Assembly: GCA_024698715.1 (NCBI GenBank)
Contig: JAILRA010000040.1
Location: forward strand, 1 to 52,706
Origin: Lachnospiraceae bacterium
GTDB taxonomy: Bacteria; Bacillota; Clostridia; Lachnospirales; Lachnospiraceae
Length of the DNA stretch: 52,706 nt
Direction: 5' to 3'
The notes beneath the pieces are model-generated. The model was given only the letters and a program-made list of their open reading frames with translations, made no database searches and was not told the DNA's origin. Shown here piece after piece: positions 32,609 through 40,059 of this stretch (the stretch's first letter is position 1; every line of letters starts with the position of its first letter). Both the position numbers and the translations under genes were made by a program.

Positions 32609-33651
32609 CGATTGATAAAGGCATTTATATAAAAAATATTTTTTATATGCTTTCTTACGCTTTTCAGGTTTTGAAACAAGATACATATAAAGATGTTGAA
32701 GTAGAAGAATTTGAAAATGTTGAGGACATGTTTGCTGCGATTCTTTCGACCGGTTTATCAAGACAAATCAAGCAAGGGCTTTATAGAGAATATGCAATAA
32801 AAGAGGATAATACTTCATCTCCTCATGGAAAAATCGTTATGTCGGGAACCATAAAGAATTACCAGCAAAAGAGGAGACTGATTGATTGTGAATATGATGA
32901 ATTATCTGTAGATAATTTATATAACCAGATCCTGAAAACGACAATTTGGTACCTTATAAGGCAGGAAAATGTAAAAAAGAAACGTAAGGATTTACTGAAA
33001 CAGCAGCTTATTCTTTTTGACGGAATCAAAATCATTTCAAACTTAGACATAAGGTGGGATGCACTTCGCTTTACAAAGAACAATCAAGAATATCGCATGC
33101 TTCTAAATATTTGTTATTTTGTATTTAATGGTTTGGTTTTGACAACAGAAAAAGGCTCTAAGAAAGTCGTTTCATATATTGATGAGCAGAAGATGCATGC
33201 GTTATATGAAAAATTTATTTTAGGTTATTATCGGTATCATTATCCGGATTTAAATGCAAATCCCGATTGCATTTCATGGGCAACAGATGATGGGATTGTA
33301 TCATATCTTCCTAATATGATAACGGATATAACGTTAAAGAAAAACGGAAAGGTTTTGATTATCGATGCAAAGTATTATGGAAGTATGATGGCATCGAATT
33401 ACGATGTCGTTACTTATCGCTCAGCCAATTTATACCAGATTTTCTCCTATGTAAAAAACTGGGATAGAGATAGCACTGGGAATGTTTCAGGTATGCTTCT
33501 TTATGCCAAAACATCGGAAACTGTTCAACCCAATATGACCTATCAGATGAACGGAAATACGATTTCAGTTAAAACATTGGATTTGAATTGCCCGTTTTCA
33601 TATTTGGCTGAAACGTTAAATAAAATCGTTGAAGAAAGATTTAATCTATAG
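32605..33651 (+). CDS. McrC-like endonuclease subunit, type IV restriction
   Basis: The 348-residue protein overlaps McrB by ATGA. The N-terminal McrC region (IKNIFYMLSYAFQVL and RQIKQGLYREYAIKED) contacts the McrB hexamer. The C-terminal PD-(D/E)XK nuclease core is visible as LPNMITDITL followed by VLIIDAKYYG (D...D-A-K). The length is normal for the family. Together with McrB it forms a complete McrBC module. A terminator follows at 33754. Confidence 0.92.
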   Translation: MTIDKGIYIKNIFYMLSYAFQVLKQDTYKDVEVEEFENVEDMFAAILSTGLSRQIKQGLYREYAIKEDNTSSPHGKIVMSGTIKNYQQKRRLIDCEYDELSVDNLYNQILKTTIWYLIRQENVKKKRKDLLKQQLILFDGIKIISNLDIRWDALRFTKNNQEYRMLLNICYFVFNGLVLTTEKGSKKVVSYIDEQKMHALYEKFILGYYRYHYPDLNANPDCISWATDDGIVSYLPNMITDITLKKNGKVLIIDAKYYGSMMASNYDVVTYRSANLYQIFSYVKNWDRDSTGNVSGMLLYAKTSETVQPNMTYQMNGNTISVKTLDLNCPFSYLAETLNKIVEERFNL

Positions 33652-33753
33652 GTTTCAAGGAGGCAGAAGTGGAAGTAAATATGCAATATGGTACTGGTGA
33701 TTGAGTACTTACGATTGAAGGTAAATAGTGTATATGACTAAAAATGGTATAAA

Positions 33754-33787
33754 TGTCTGGCTAGCAATAGCCAGGCATTATTTTTTT
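33754..33787 (+). terminator. Intrinsic terminator after mcrBC
   Basis: A ten-pair stem (CTGGCTA/TAGCCAG extended by T-G, G-C and T-A; 33754-33763 with 33768-33777) has a GCAA loop and is followed by TTATTTTTTT. Confidence 0.9.
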
Positions 33788-33800
33788 ATCATATTTCAGA

Positions 33801-33833
33801 TTGACACAAAGCAAAACTTTATCTAATATAAAG
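33801..33833 (+). promoter_or_regulatory. Promoter and dyad operator of the XRE/NYN pair
   Basis: A perfect -35 TTGACA (33801-33806) and -10 TAATAT (33824-33829) are separated by 17 bases. The dyad CTTTAT-CTAAT-ATAAAG (33817-33833) covers the -10, and a further CTTTATAT lies at about 33848. This is the expected geometry for autorepression by the XRE protein encoded downstream; binding is inferred. Confidence 0.75.
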
Positions 33834-33885
33834 AAAAACTATGTTTTACTTTATATTTTTATATGATAGGCTATAGGTGATGAAT

Positions 33886-34896
33886 ATGAGTACATTTTTA
33901 AAAAGAAACAGAGTGGCAGCAGGCCTTACACAATCTCAACTGGCGGAAAAAATGAATGTTTCTGTCGTAGCGGTTCAAAACTGGGAGAACGGAAAAACCA
34001 ATATCAGTCTGGGCAGATACGAAGAATTAGCAGGAATACTTAATGTTTCAGTTGATACTTTAGTAAAAGAAATGATTATTGATGAAAACAAGAAAAAAGA
34101 AGATAATTGGCCGGATTTTCTTTTTGACAATGAGACTAATAATCTTATAGATACTCTTCATTTGAATATGGCTCAGCAGGAGTTATTCGGAATGTTGTAT
34201 TTATATGTTGATGACTTTCGTAAATATGATGGTATAGACAGAGAAAGCTATGATGAGTATTTAAAGCTTATTCCATATGAATTCATTAAAAATACTGGGA
34301 TTATACAGTTTATGAATCACGCGGATTCATTATATAAAGTATTAAAACATGTCAGAACTGATTTTTTGCTAAAAACTATTAAGCTGAATCCGTATACAGA
34401 GTTTAATATAAGGAAATTACCCAAAGAATTGATCTGCGACTTCATAGATGCTGGATTTAACGAAGTTGATATTACAGATGATGAATATTGGTATTCTGAG
34501 AATCTAGGTTCTTTATATTTTCAAATTGATATGCGTAATGCAAAAATAATGCTTCCGATTCTTGAAAAGTTTGGGAAAATTCATCTTGGAGACGGGAAAT
34601 GGAATGGGAAAAATCCCATCAGAGAGGATATACCGGAAGAAGTCAAAGACGGTATTATCGAAATGCTGATGATTACAAGAGAAGGGCTTGAAGCGGGCTA
34701 TTTTACGAATGAATACAAGGTTTCAAATGTTATACATTCATTAGACGAAGTTACAAAAGCATACATTGAAGCATCTGATGAGAATGAAGAACGCATTATG
34801 TTGGAAATAAATGACAAGGGAAAGGAATTATTGAGGTGGTTTAACAATGAAGAGGAGAAGACAGGAAAAAAAGAAAAACACAGGAGTGTTGATTGA
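33886..34896 (+). CDS. XRE-family HTH regulator with long C-terminal domain
   Basis: The 336-residue protein has an N-terminal Cro/CI HTH (RNRVAAGLTQSQLAEKMNVS and VVAVQNWENGKTNISLGRYE, about residues 6-62). An uncharacterised helical domain of about 260 residues follows. I choose ATG 33886; in-frame GTG 33877 and ATG 33880 are possible. Its last 50 bases overlap the NYN gene in another frame, so the two are tightly coupled. The long C-terminal domain may sense a signal or bind the NYN protein, as in regulator/effector pairs. Confidence 0.8.
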   Translation: MSTFLKRNRVAAGLTQSQLAEKMNVSVVAVQNWENGKTNISLGRYEELAGILNVSVDTLVKEMIIDENKKKEDNWPDFLFDNETNNLIDTLHLNMAQQELFGMLYLYVDDFRKYDGIDRESYDEYLKLIPYEFIKNTGIIQFMNHADSLYKVLKHVRTDFLLKTIKLNPYTEFNIRKLPKELICDFIDAGFNEVDITDDEYWYSENLGSLYFQIDMRNAKIMLPILEKFGKIHLGDGKWNGKNPIREDIPEEVKDGIIEMLMITREGLEAGYFTNEYKVSNVIHSLDEVTKAYIEASDENEERIMLEINDKGKELLRWFNNEEEKTGKKEKHRSVD

Positions 34897-35284
34897 CGGT
34901 GAAAATATTTCGGCGAGAAAAGCACGGAAGATAATGGATGCAGTAAATAACATAGGGGTTCTTTATACGGCTAAAGTATACTGTCGTCAAAAAGATCCTT
35001 ATACAAAGAATTGGGCATCCAGATCAAGAGAGAATGGAATAGAAGACATCAGACTGTATGGCGGTCCGGCCAAAGATAAGGTAGATAATAAAATAAAAAA
35101 AGATGCCAGAAATCTGATAAATCTTCACAGGAATGTTGATATTATATGTTTGGTTACCAATGATGGTGGGTTTACCGATGTCATAATGGACCTGAGAAAT
35201 GTCGGTAAAAAAGTTGTTGTCTTTGGTGGAAAACAGGCACCAAAAAGACTTAGGAATTCTTGTAATACCTTTATAGAAGTTTAG
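34847..35284 (+). CDS. NYN-domain (PIN-like) ribonuclease
   Basis: The 145-residue protein starts at ATG 34847 with GAGGTGG upstream, 50 bases inside the XRE gene. A later start would remove the first strand. After a basic leader the NYN fold is clear: GVLIDGENIS (first catalytic Asp), KVYCRQKDP, DKVDNKIKKDARNL (second acidic site) and LVTNDGGFTDVIMDLRNVGK (third, N-D-G-G-F). NYN proteins are metal-dependent ribonucleases. Pairing with an XRE regulator suggests a toxin-like or defence effector under autorepression. Confidence 0.88.
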   Translation: MKRRRQEKKKNTGVLIDGENISARKARKIMDAVNNIGVLYTAKVYCRQKDPYTKNWASRSRENGIEDIRLYGGPAKDKVDNKIKKDARNLINLHRNVDIICLVTNDGGFTDVIMDLRNVGKKVVVFGGKQAPKRLRNSCNTFIEV

Positions 35285-35687
35285 AGAATATGATTTTCAC
35301 GCCTTGCATATTATGTAAACTTGAATATTATCTCAGAATGATGCGATTAAAGAAAACAAACAGTTAAATCACGATTTAATTTTATTGATGATTGTTTTAT
35401 TAAGTAATAAAAACTTAAAAAACTATAGTTTTTATCAGTACAAGATAAATGTGGTAGTGATTTATTTTATTAGCGTTTTTCGCAAACATTGACTACACAA
35501 AAATCATTAGTAAAAATATAAAAATATCATAATAAATGCATTCTGAATTGTCGATTTGACCCTCATTAAAGTATAATGTTTTTATGATTACTATGTTGAG
35601 AAATTGATTCATTCAGAAATTATATATTTATAGATTTCGACGGAAAGATTATAGAAGAACGATTGTATAAAGAATGAAAGGCAAATT
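35285..35687. other. 403-bp AT-rich intergenic region at the island boundary
   Basis: No gene is supported. A perfect nine-base inverted repeat ATAAAAACT/AGTTTTTAT (35407-35415 with 35427-35435) could be a weak bidirectional terminator or operator. Base composition changes visibly after this gap, marking the right edge of the AT-rich block. No att-like repeat or tRNA is seen. Confidence 0.4.
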
Positions 35688-36323
35688 ATGAAATACGGAG
35701 AAAGCAGTTTTGATATTATATATTTGATCTTTGCGATTACTTCCGGAATCCTGATCCTTATGAAGAGAAAAGATTCGATCGGGAAGCTCATGGGAAGTGC
35801 GGCTTTGATCCTCGGTATCGGGGATGCCTTTCATCTGATTCCGAGAGTGCTCAATTATTTCGTTGACGGTGATTTTAATTTCTGGCTCGGATTCGGGAAA
35901 ATGGTCACATCGATAACAATGACTGTTTTCTACGTTTTGATGTACTTACTCTGGCTGAAAGCTTATAACGCGAAGGAAGAAAAGGCATTTATGATCGCTT
36001 TTTATTTCCTCACCGTATCAAGGATCGTTTTGTGTCTGTTCCCGCAGAATCGCTGGTTTACCAATGATTCGCCTCTTTTGTGGGGGATTATCAGAAACAT
36101 ACCCTTTGTCGTACTTGGTGCGATGATCGTTGTGATATATTTTATCAAACGAAAAGAGATTAAGGCGCTTCGCTTCGTCTGGCTGCTGGTTCTTTTATCA
36201 TTTGCATTTTATATTCCGGTTACAATCGGAGCTTCCTTTATACCAGTACTCGGAGCATTAATGCTTCCGAAGACCATATGCTATATGCTCATTATGGTCT
36301 GTTTCCTTAAGAATACGAAGTAA
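35688..36323 (+). CDS. Seven-helix integral membrane protein
   Basis: The 211-residue protein consists almost entirely of about seven hydrophobic helices (for example DIIYLIFAITSGILILM, ITMTVFYVLMYLLWL, IPFVVLGAMIVVIYFI, ICYMLIMVCFL). It has short loops, a GDAFHLIPR motif in the second helix region and a PQNRWF loop. There is no transporter signature I can name. The ATG is preceded by GAAAGGCAAATT, a weak ribosome site. It ends at its own terminator, so it is monocistronic. Function unknown. Confidence 0.75.
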   Translation: MKYGESSFDIIYLIFAITSGILILMKRKDSIGKLMGSAALILGIGDAFHLIPRVLNYFVDGDFNFWLGFGKMVTSITMTVFYVLMYLLWLKAYNAKEEKAFMIAFYFLTVSRIVLCLFPQNRWFTNDSPLLWGIIRNIPFVVLGAMIVVIYFIKRKEIKALRFVWLLVLLSFAFYIPVTIGASFIPVLGALMLPKTICYMLIMVCFLKNTK

Positions 36324-36345
36324 TGGCAGGTTGTTTTATGAGGAT

Positions 36346-36381
36346 AAAGGTTCGTCGATGTATTTCGGCGGATCTTTTTTT
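36346..36381 (+). terminator. Intrinsic terminator
   Basis: AAAGGTTCGTCG (36346-36357) pairs with CGGCGGATCTTT (36366-36377) through 12 pairs, three of them wobble, with a run of seven Ts. Confidence 0.85.
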
Positions 36382-36450
36382 AATGTAGTTTTGTTTTATT
36401 GATTTTTGAGCCCGGACTATTGCTGTTAAAAAATTTTTCCCAAAACACTG

Positions 36451-36506
36451 TTGACAGATTTGGTCTATTGCGATAAACTGACTTTAGTTTATTCAGATAG
36501 ACCAAA
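36451..36506 (+). promoter_or_regulatory. Promoter with nested-dyad operator of the BlaI/M56 operon
   Basis: TTGACA (36451-36456) and TAAACT (36474-36479) are separated by 17 bases. Superimposed are two concentric inverted repeats: outer TTTGGTCTAT/ATAGACCAAA (36459-36468 and 36497-36506) and inner ATAAACT/AGTTTAT (36473-36479 and 36486-36492). The outer arms lie in the spacer and just past the start; the inner arm covers the -10. This fits autorepression by the BlaI-type dimer encoded next. Confidence 0.78.
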
Positions 36507-36516
36507 GGAGACGATT

Positions 36517-36879
36517 ATGATTGATTATGAACTTGGTGCGGTACAGGAACGTTTTGCGGATATAGTATGGTCCAATGAACCGATAGCATCCGGAGACCTT
36601 GTGAAGATATGTGAAAAGGAACTGCAGTGGAAAAAGTCGACTACATACACTGTACTTCGCAAGCTTTGCGAGAAAGGTTTATTTAAGAATGCCGACGGGA
36701 TCGTATCCTCGCTTGTTTCAAAGGAAGATTTTTATTCCGCAAAGAGTGAACAGATCATAGAAGATTCCTATGCCGGATCGCTGCCCGCATTTATTGCCGC
36801 ATTTATTTCAAACAAAAAACTTACGGCAAAAGAAGCGGAAGAGATTCAGATGATGATCAATGAATTTAAGGCTGAATAA
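36517..36879 (+). CDS. BlaI/MecI-family transcriptional repressor
   Basis: The 120-residue protein starts at ATG 36517 behind AAAGGAG. It has a winged helix (LGAVQERFADIVWSNEPIAS, then KKSTTYTVLRKLCEKGLFKN) and the C-terminal dimer helices (LPAFIAAFISNKKLTAKEAE). The conserved K-S-T-T-Y-T-x-L-R recognition helix is intact. In this family the partner M56 protease cleaves the repressor on sensing a cell-wall signal. The M56 gene follows, and the nested dyad just upstream is the likely operator. Confidence 0.92.
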   Translation: MIDYELGAVQERFADIVWSNEPIASGDLVKICEKELQWKKSTTYTVLRKLCEKGLFKNADGIVSSLVSKEDFYSAKSEQIIEDSYAGSLPAFIAAFISNKKLTAKEAEEIQMMINEFKAE

Positions 36880-36912
36880 CATGGATTTTAATTTTTGTGG
36901 GAGATTTTTATC

Positions 36913-38964
36913 GTGAGTGTGATATTTTTAAAGATTTTGAATATAAGTCTGGTTGCCGGATGGCTGATTTTGGCGGTTCTTTTGTTACGACTTATCCTTA
37001 AAAAAGCGCCCAAGTGGATTTCATGTCTTTTATGGGTACTGGTTGCATTAAGGCTTCTTTTGCCGTTTTCGATAGAGAGCGCATTAAGTCTTATTCCAAG
37101 CGGTGAGATAATATCAACGGATATTGTAACATCCGATGCGACACCAAAGATAAATACGGGAATATACTTCGTAAACAATACCGTCAATCCCGTTGTGGAA
37201 GAAACATTTACACCCGTTTCTGAAGTTAAAAAGAGTTCACTTCAGATCGGTATTTCCGTGGCTTCCATAGTGTGGGTTGCAGGAATGATCGGTATATTTT
37301 TATACTCTTTAATTAGCTTTCTTCGATTAAAGAAAAGTGTAAGTACATCGGTTCCCGTAAACGGTGAGAACAAGAGGATCAGGATCTGCGATGGTGTGAG
37401 CTCACCTTTTATACTCGGTATTTTCAGGCCGGTCATTTATATTCCGTCCGGTCTTGATACGAAAACATTCGAATGCGTTGAAAGACATGAGAAGGCGCAT
37501 ATCAAAAGAGGCGATCAGTTCTGGAAACCTCTGGGATTCATTCTCCTTTCCGTATACTGGTTTAACCCTCTTTGCTGGGTAGCCTATGTACTGCTCTGCA
37601 AGGATATTGAAGCAGCATGCGATGAGAAAGTTATAAAGCATGAGGATAAAAGCTTTATGGCTGAATACTCTCAGGCTCTTTTGGACTGTGCCGTTCAGAG
37701 AAAAAGGATCAGTGCTTGTCCGCTTGCCTTTGGCGAAAACGGAGTGAAGCAGAGAGTTAGGGGTGTCCTTAACTATAAGCAGCCGGCATTCTGGATCATC
37801 TTGATCTCGATCTTTGCGATAATAGTTGCCGGGGTATGCTTTTTGACCAATCCCAGGAAAAAAGAATTAAAACAGATGCCTCCCGAACTGAAGGTTTCTT
37901 TTTCCGATACCAAAGATTTTAAAATAGCCGATTTTACCGGATTCGTTCCTGCGGGTGAGATCCCCAATGAAAACGTTCAGGAAATAGAACCCGAAGGAGA
38001 TGTGCAAAACCTTGAACTCGAGAAACATTTTGACTGTCTGTATTCCGAAGGACATGAAAACAAGGTCATTCTGGACTTTGGCGAAGCGCCGGATGAAGTG
38101 ATCGTAAAATACCTGCCGGAAATCACTTTTTCGGATACAGAGTATACTGATCTGCCTTATGATAAAAAGACACATTCAATAACGATCCCTGCCGATTCAA
38201 GTGACCTCTATCTTGTTGAAGCGATGTGGAATGACATAGGAAAAGCATACTTCATGTTTGGGATAAAAGGAAAAGACAGTATTCTTCTTGCGGAAGGTCC
38301 GGTTTTGAGTGATGAAGAAGAGCTTCCCGAATTTAATTTTCTTAATACTTTTGCAGATTATAAATACGAGGACGGGCAGTATGTTGTAGACGGTGATATG
38401 GTATTTCAGTACAAAAAGATTCTTGTCGGAAGAAGTCCCAATGCGGAATGTATGGGCAGTTATATCGTTCTTACGAATGATCCGGATATAACTTATGAAA
38501 TAGTTGACAGGAGTCTTTTCAGCAGCAACATGAAGGACTGGCTCACCGATACGATGATTATCGGTATGCAACCGCTGACCGATGAGTTTGAATCCTTTTC
38601 ATGCTGGCCTACGGAAAACGAGCGTATAGCAAGGCAATTTGATGCCGATGATCATCCCGAGACTGATATTGCAGGTGAAAAAGGTACTCCCGTTTCTGCA
38701 GTTTCGGACGGAACGGTAGTGTCGGCAGAGTTTTCGACCGACTACGGAAACAGCATAGTCATTTTATCGAAGAACGCACTGATAAGATACAGTTATCTGG
38801 ACAGCATAAATGTTAATGAATGCGATGAAGTAAAAGCAGGTGACGTTATCGGAAGTCTGGGAAGCACCGGAAGATCTACAGGCCCGCATCTCGGTATTTC
38901 GATGACCGTGGATGAAAAGCCCGTAAATGTCATGGATTACTATGTGAAAACTGCGGAAAACTGA
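36913..38964 (+). CDS. M56 (BlaR1-like) membrane metalloprotease with degenerate C-terminal M23 domain
   Basis: The 683-residue protein starts at GTG 36913 behind GGGAG. An 11-codon leader frame from ATG 36881 ends on the same bases (GTGA). Membrane helices and the zinc motif HEKAH (residues 192-196) with the ECVER and CDEKV context define M56. The extracellular part is unusual: it ends in an M23/LytM-like fold (HPETDIAGEKGTPVSAVSDG, then KAGDVIGSLGSTGRSTGPHL) instead of a penicillin-binding domain. Two expected catalytic His are replaced: the YGHL position reads YSYL, and the second His of PHLH is Gly. It may sense peptidoglycan rather than cut it. Confidence 0.88.
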   Translation: MSVIFLKILNISLVAGWLILAVLLLRLILKKAPKWISCLLWVLVALRLLLPFSIESALSLIPSGEIISTDIVTSDATPKINTGIYFVNNTVNPVVEETFTPVSEVKKSSLQIGISVASIVWVAGMIGIFLYSLISFLRLKKSVSTSVPVNGENKRIRICDGVSSPFILGIFRPVIYIPSGLDTKTFECVERHEKAHIKRGDQFWKPLGFILLSVYWFNPLCWVAYVLLCKDIEAACDEKVIKHEDKSFMAEYSQALLDCAVQRKRISACPLAFGENGVKQRVRGVLNYKQPAFWIILISIFAIIVAGVCFLTNPRKKELKQMPPELKVSFSDTKDFKIADFTGFVPAGEIPNENVQEIEPEGDVQNLELEKHFDCLYSEGHENKVILDFGEAPDEVIVKYLPEITFSDTEYTDLPYDKKTHSITIPADSSDLYLVEAMWNDIGKAYFMFGIKGKDSILLAEGPVLSDEEELPEFNFLNTFADYKYEDGQYVVDGDMVFQYKKILVGRSPNAECMGSYIVLTNDPDITYEIVDRSLFSSNMKDWLTDTMIIGMQPLTDEFESFSCWPTENERIARQFDADDHPETDIAGEKGTPVSAVSDGTVVSAEFSTDYGNSIVILSKNALIRYSYLDSINVNECDEVKAGDVIGSLGSTGRSTGPHLGISMTVDEKPVNVMDYYVKTAEN

Positions 38965-39219
38965 TGATTGGTGATAAAACGTGTAAACTGCGGATAAAAG
39001 ATTTTTGGTGATAAAACATGTAAACCACGGATAAAAGATGTTTGGTGATAAAACGTGTAAACCGCGGATAAAAGATGTTTGGTGATAAAACGTGTAAACC
39101 ACGGAAAAAGATGTTTGGCGATAAATCGTGTAAATCACGGATAAAAGATTTTTGGCGATAAAAAGTGTAACCCGCAGATAAAAGATGTTTGGTGATAAGT
39201 ATGAGAAACCCCGGATAAC
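38944..39219 (+). repeat. Tandem array A: eight 37-bp units starting inside the M56 gene
   Basis: Units start at 38944, 38981, 39018, 39055, 39092, 39128, 39165 and 39201. The consensus begins GTGTAAACCGCGGATAAAAG and continues with ATGTTTGGTGATAAAAC. Unit 1 contains the last seven codons and stop of the M56 gene, so the array looks like tandem duplication of that gene's 3' end. The last unit has mutated into the terminator at 39206. The 285-base gap holds nothing else. Confidence 0.9.
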
Positions 39220-39234
39220 TGTTGTCCGGGGTTT
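39206..39234 (+). terminator. Terminator-like hairpin ending array A
   Basis: AAACCCCGGA (39206-39215) pairs perfectly with TCCGGGGTTT (39225-39234) around a nine-base loop. The T run is only three bases and the next gene starts 15 bases later, so it may be an attenuator. Confidence 0.6.
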
Positions 39235-39249
39235 AGTGGAGATAACGGT

Positions 39250-40044
39250 ATGATATATGCGATGAGCGACATTCACGGGTGTCTGGATGCTCTGAAAGAA
39301 AAAATGAAACTGGTCGATCTGTCAGGGAAAAACAGGATCATATTTCTCGGGGATTACATAGGATACGGTCCGAAATCCGGTCAGGTGCTTAAGTTCCTGT
39401 TCGATATTCAGAAAAAACATGGTGCAGATAAAGTAATAATTCTTAAAGGCAATCACGAAGACATGCTCTTAAGATGGATAGATGAGTTTTCAGACCGGAA
39501 ACGATCATTGGATGACGGACTTTCTTTTGACTTGTGGCTTAAGAATGATTCGGAAGTCGGATACAATACTTTTAAGACACTGGTCACAAAAGAACAGCTT
39601 AATGAATTGTCTGCATTCGAAAAAAAGGCTTCGTTTTCGGAAATAAACAAAAAAGCAGCGAAGATGCTCATTGAAACAAACGGGGAGCTCATTGATTGGC
39701 TGAGAAGCCTGGATATTTTTTATGCTACCGATACCCAGATCTTCGTTCATGCCGGAGTTGACGAAGAAGCGGAAGATTTCTGGGAATGGGGCACGAGTGA
39801 AGAGACTTTTTTATGGAAATATCCTGCGAGTGAAGGATACTTTTACAAGACGGTCATTGCAGGTCATATCGGCACATCCGGCCTGGCGGGAGATGATGAT
39901 TTTCACGATATATACCATGACGGTGAAAGCCATTATTTTATTGACGGAACCGTGAATAATGGCGGAAAACTCCTTTTGCTCGGGTATGATGAAACTTCGG
40001 AGAAGTATTATCAGATCGAGGAAAATGAGAAGATCCTCATATGA
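39250..40044 (+). CDS. Calcineurin-like metallophosphoesterase (PrpE/ApaH/PPP type)
   Basis: The 264-residue protein has the dinuclear-metal phosphoesterase motifs: MSDIHGCLDAL (D-x-H), FLGDYIGYGPKS (G-D-x-x-G-x-G), LKGNHEDMLLRW (G-N-H-E-D), and the later FVHAGVDE and VIAGHIGT. This is the PPP-type bacterial serine/threonine phosphatase or dinucleoside tetraphosphatase group; the substrate is unknown. It starts just after the array A hairpin with a weak ribosome site (GTGGAGATAACG). Its stop codon lies inside a terminator shared with the convergent TIR gene. Confidence 0.88.
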   Translation: MIYAMSDIHGCLDALKEKMKLVDLSGKNRIIFLGDYIGYGPKSGQVLKFLFDIQKKHGADKVIILKGNHEDMLLRWIDEFSDRKRSLDDGLSFDLWLKNDSEVGYNTFKTLVTKEQLNELSAFEKKASFSEINKKAAKMLIETNGELIDWLRSLDIFYATDTQIFVHAGVDEEAEDFWEWGTSEETFLWKYPASEGYFYKTVIAGHIGTSGLAGDDDFHDIYHDGESHYFIDGTVNNGGKLLLLGYDETSEKYYQIEENEKILI

Positions 40045-40052
40045 TCTTTTTT
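40028..40052. terminator. Terminator between convergent phosphatase and TIR genes
   Basis: AGATC (40031-40035) pairs with GATCT (40043-40047), extended by A-T pairs, followed by a T run. The phosphatase stop codon is in the hairpin, and the TIR gene ends only a few bases further on. Confidence 0.65.
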
Positions 40053-40059
40053 ATGAAAA

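Noticed and set aside
36881..36916. Separate 11-residue peptide gene before the M56 protease
   Set aside because: Overlaps the GTG start by GTGA and lacks its own good ribosome site; at most a coupling leader.
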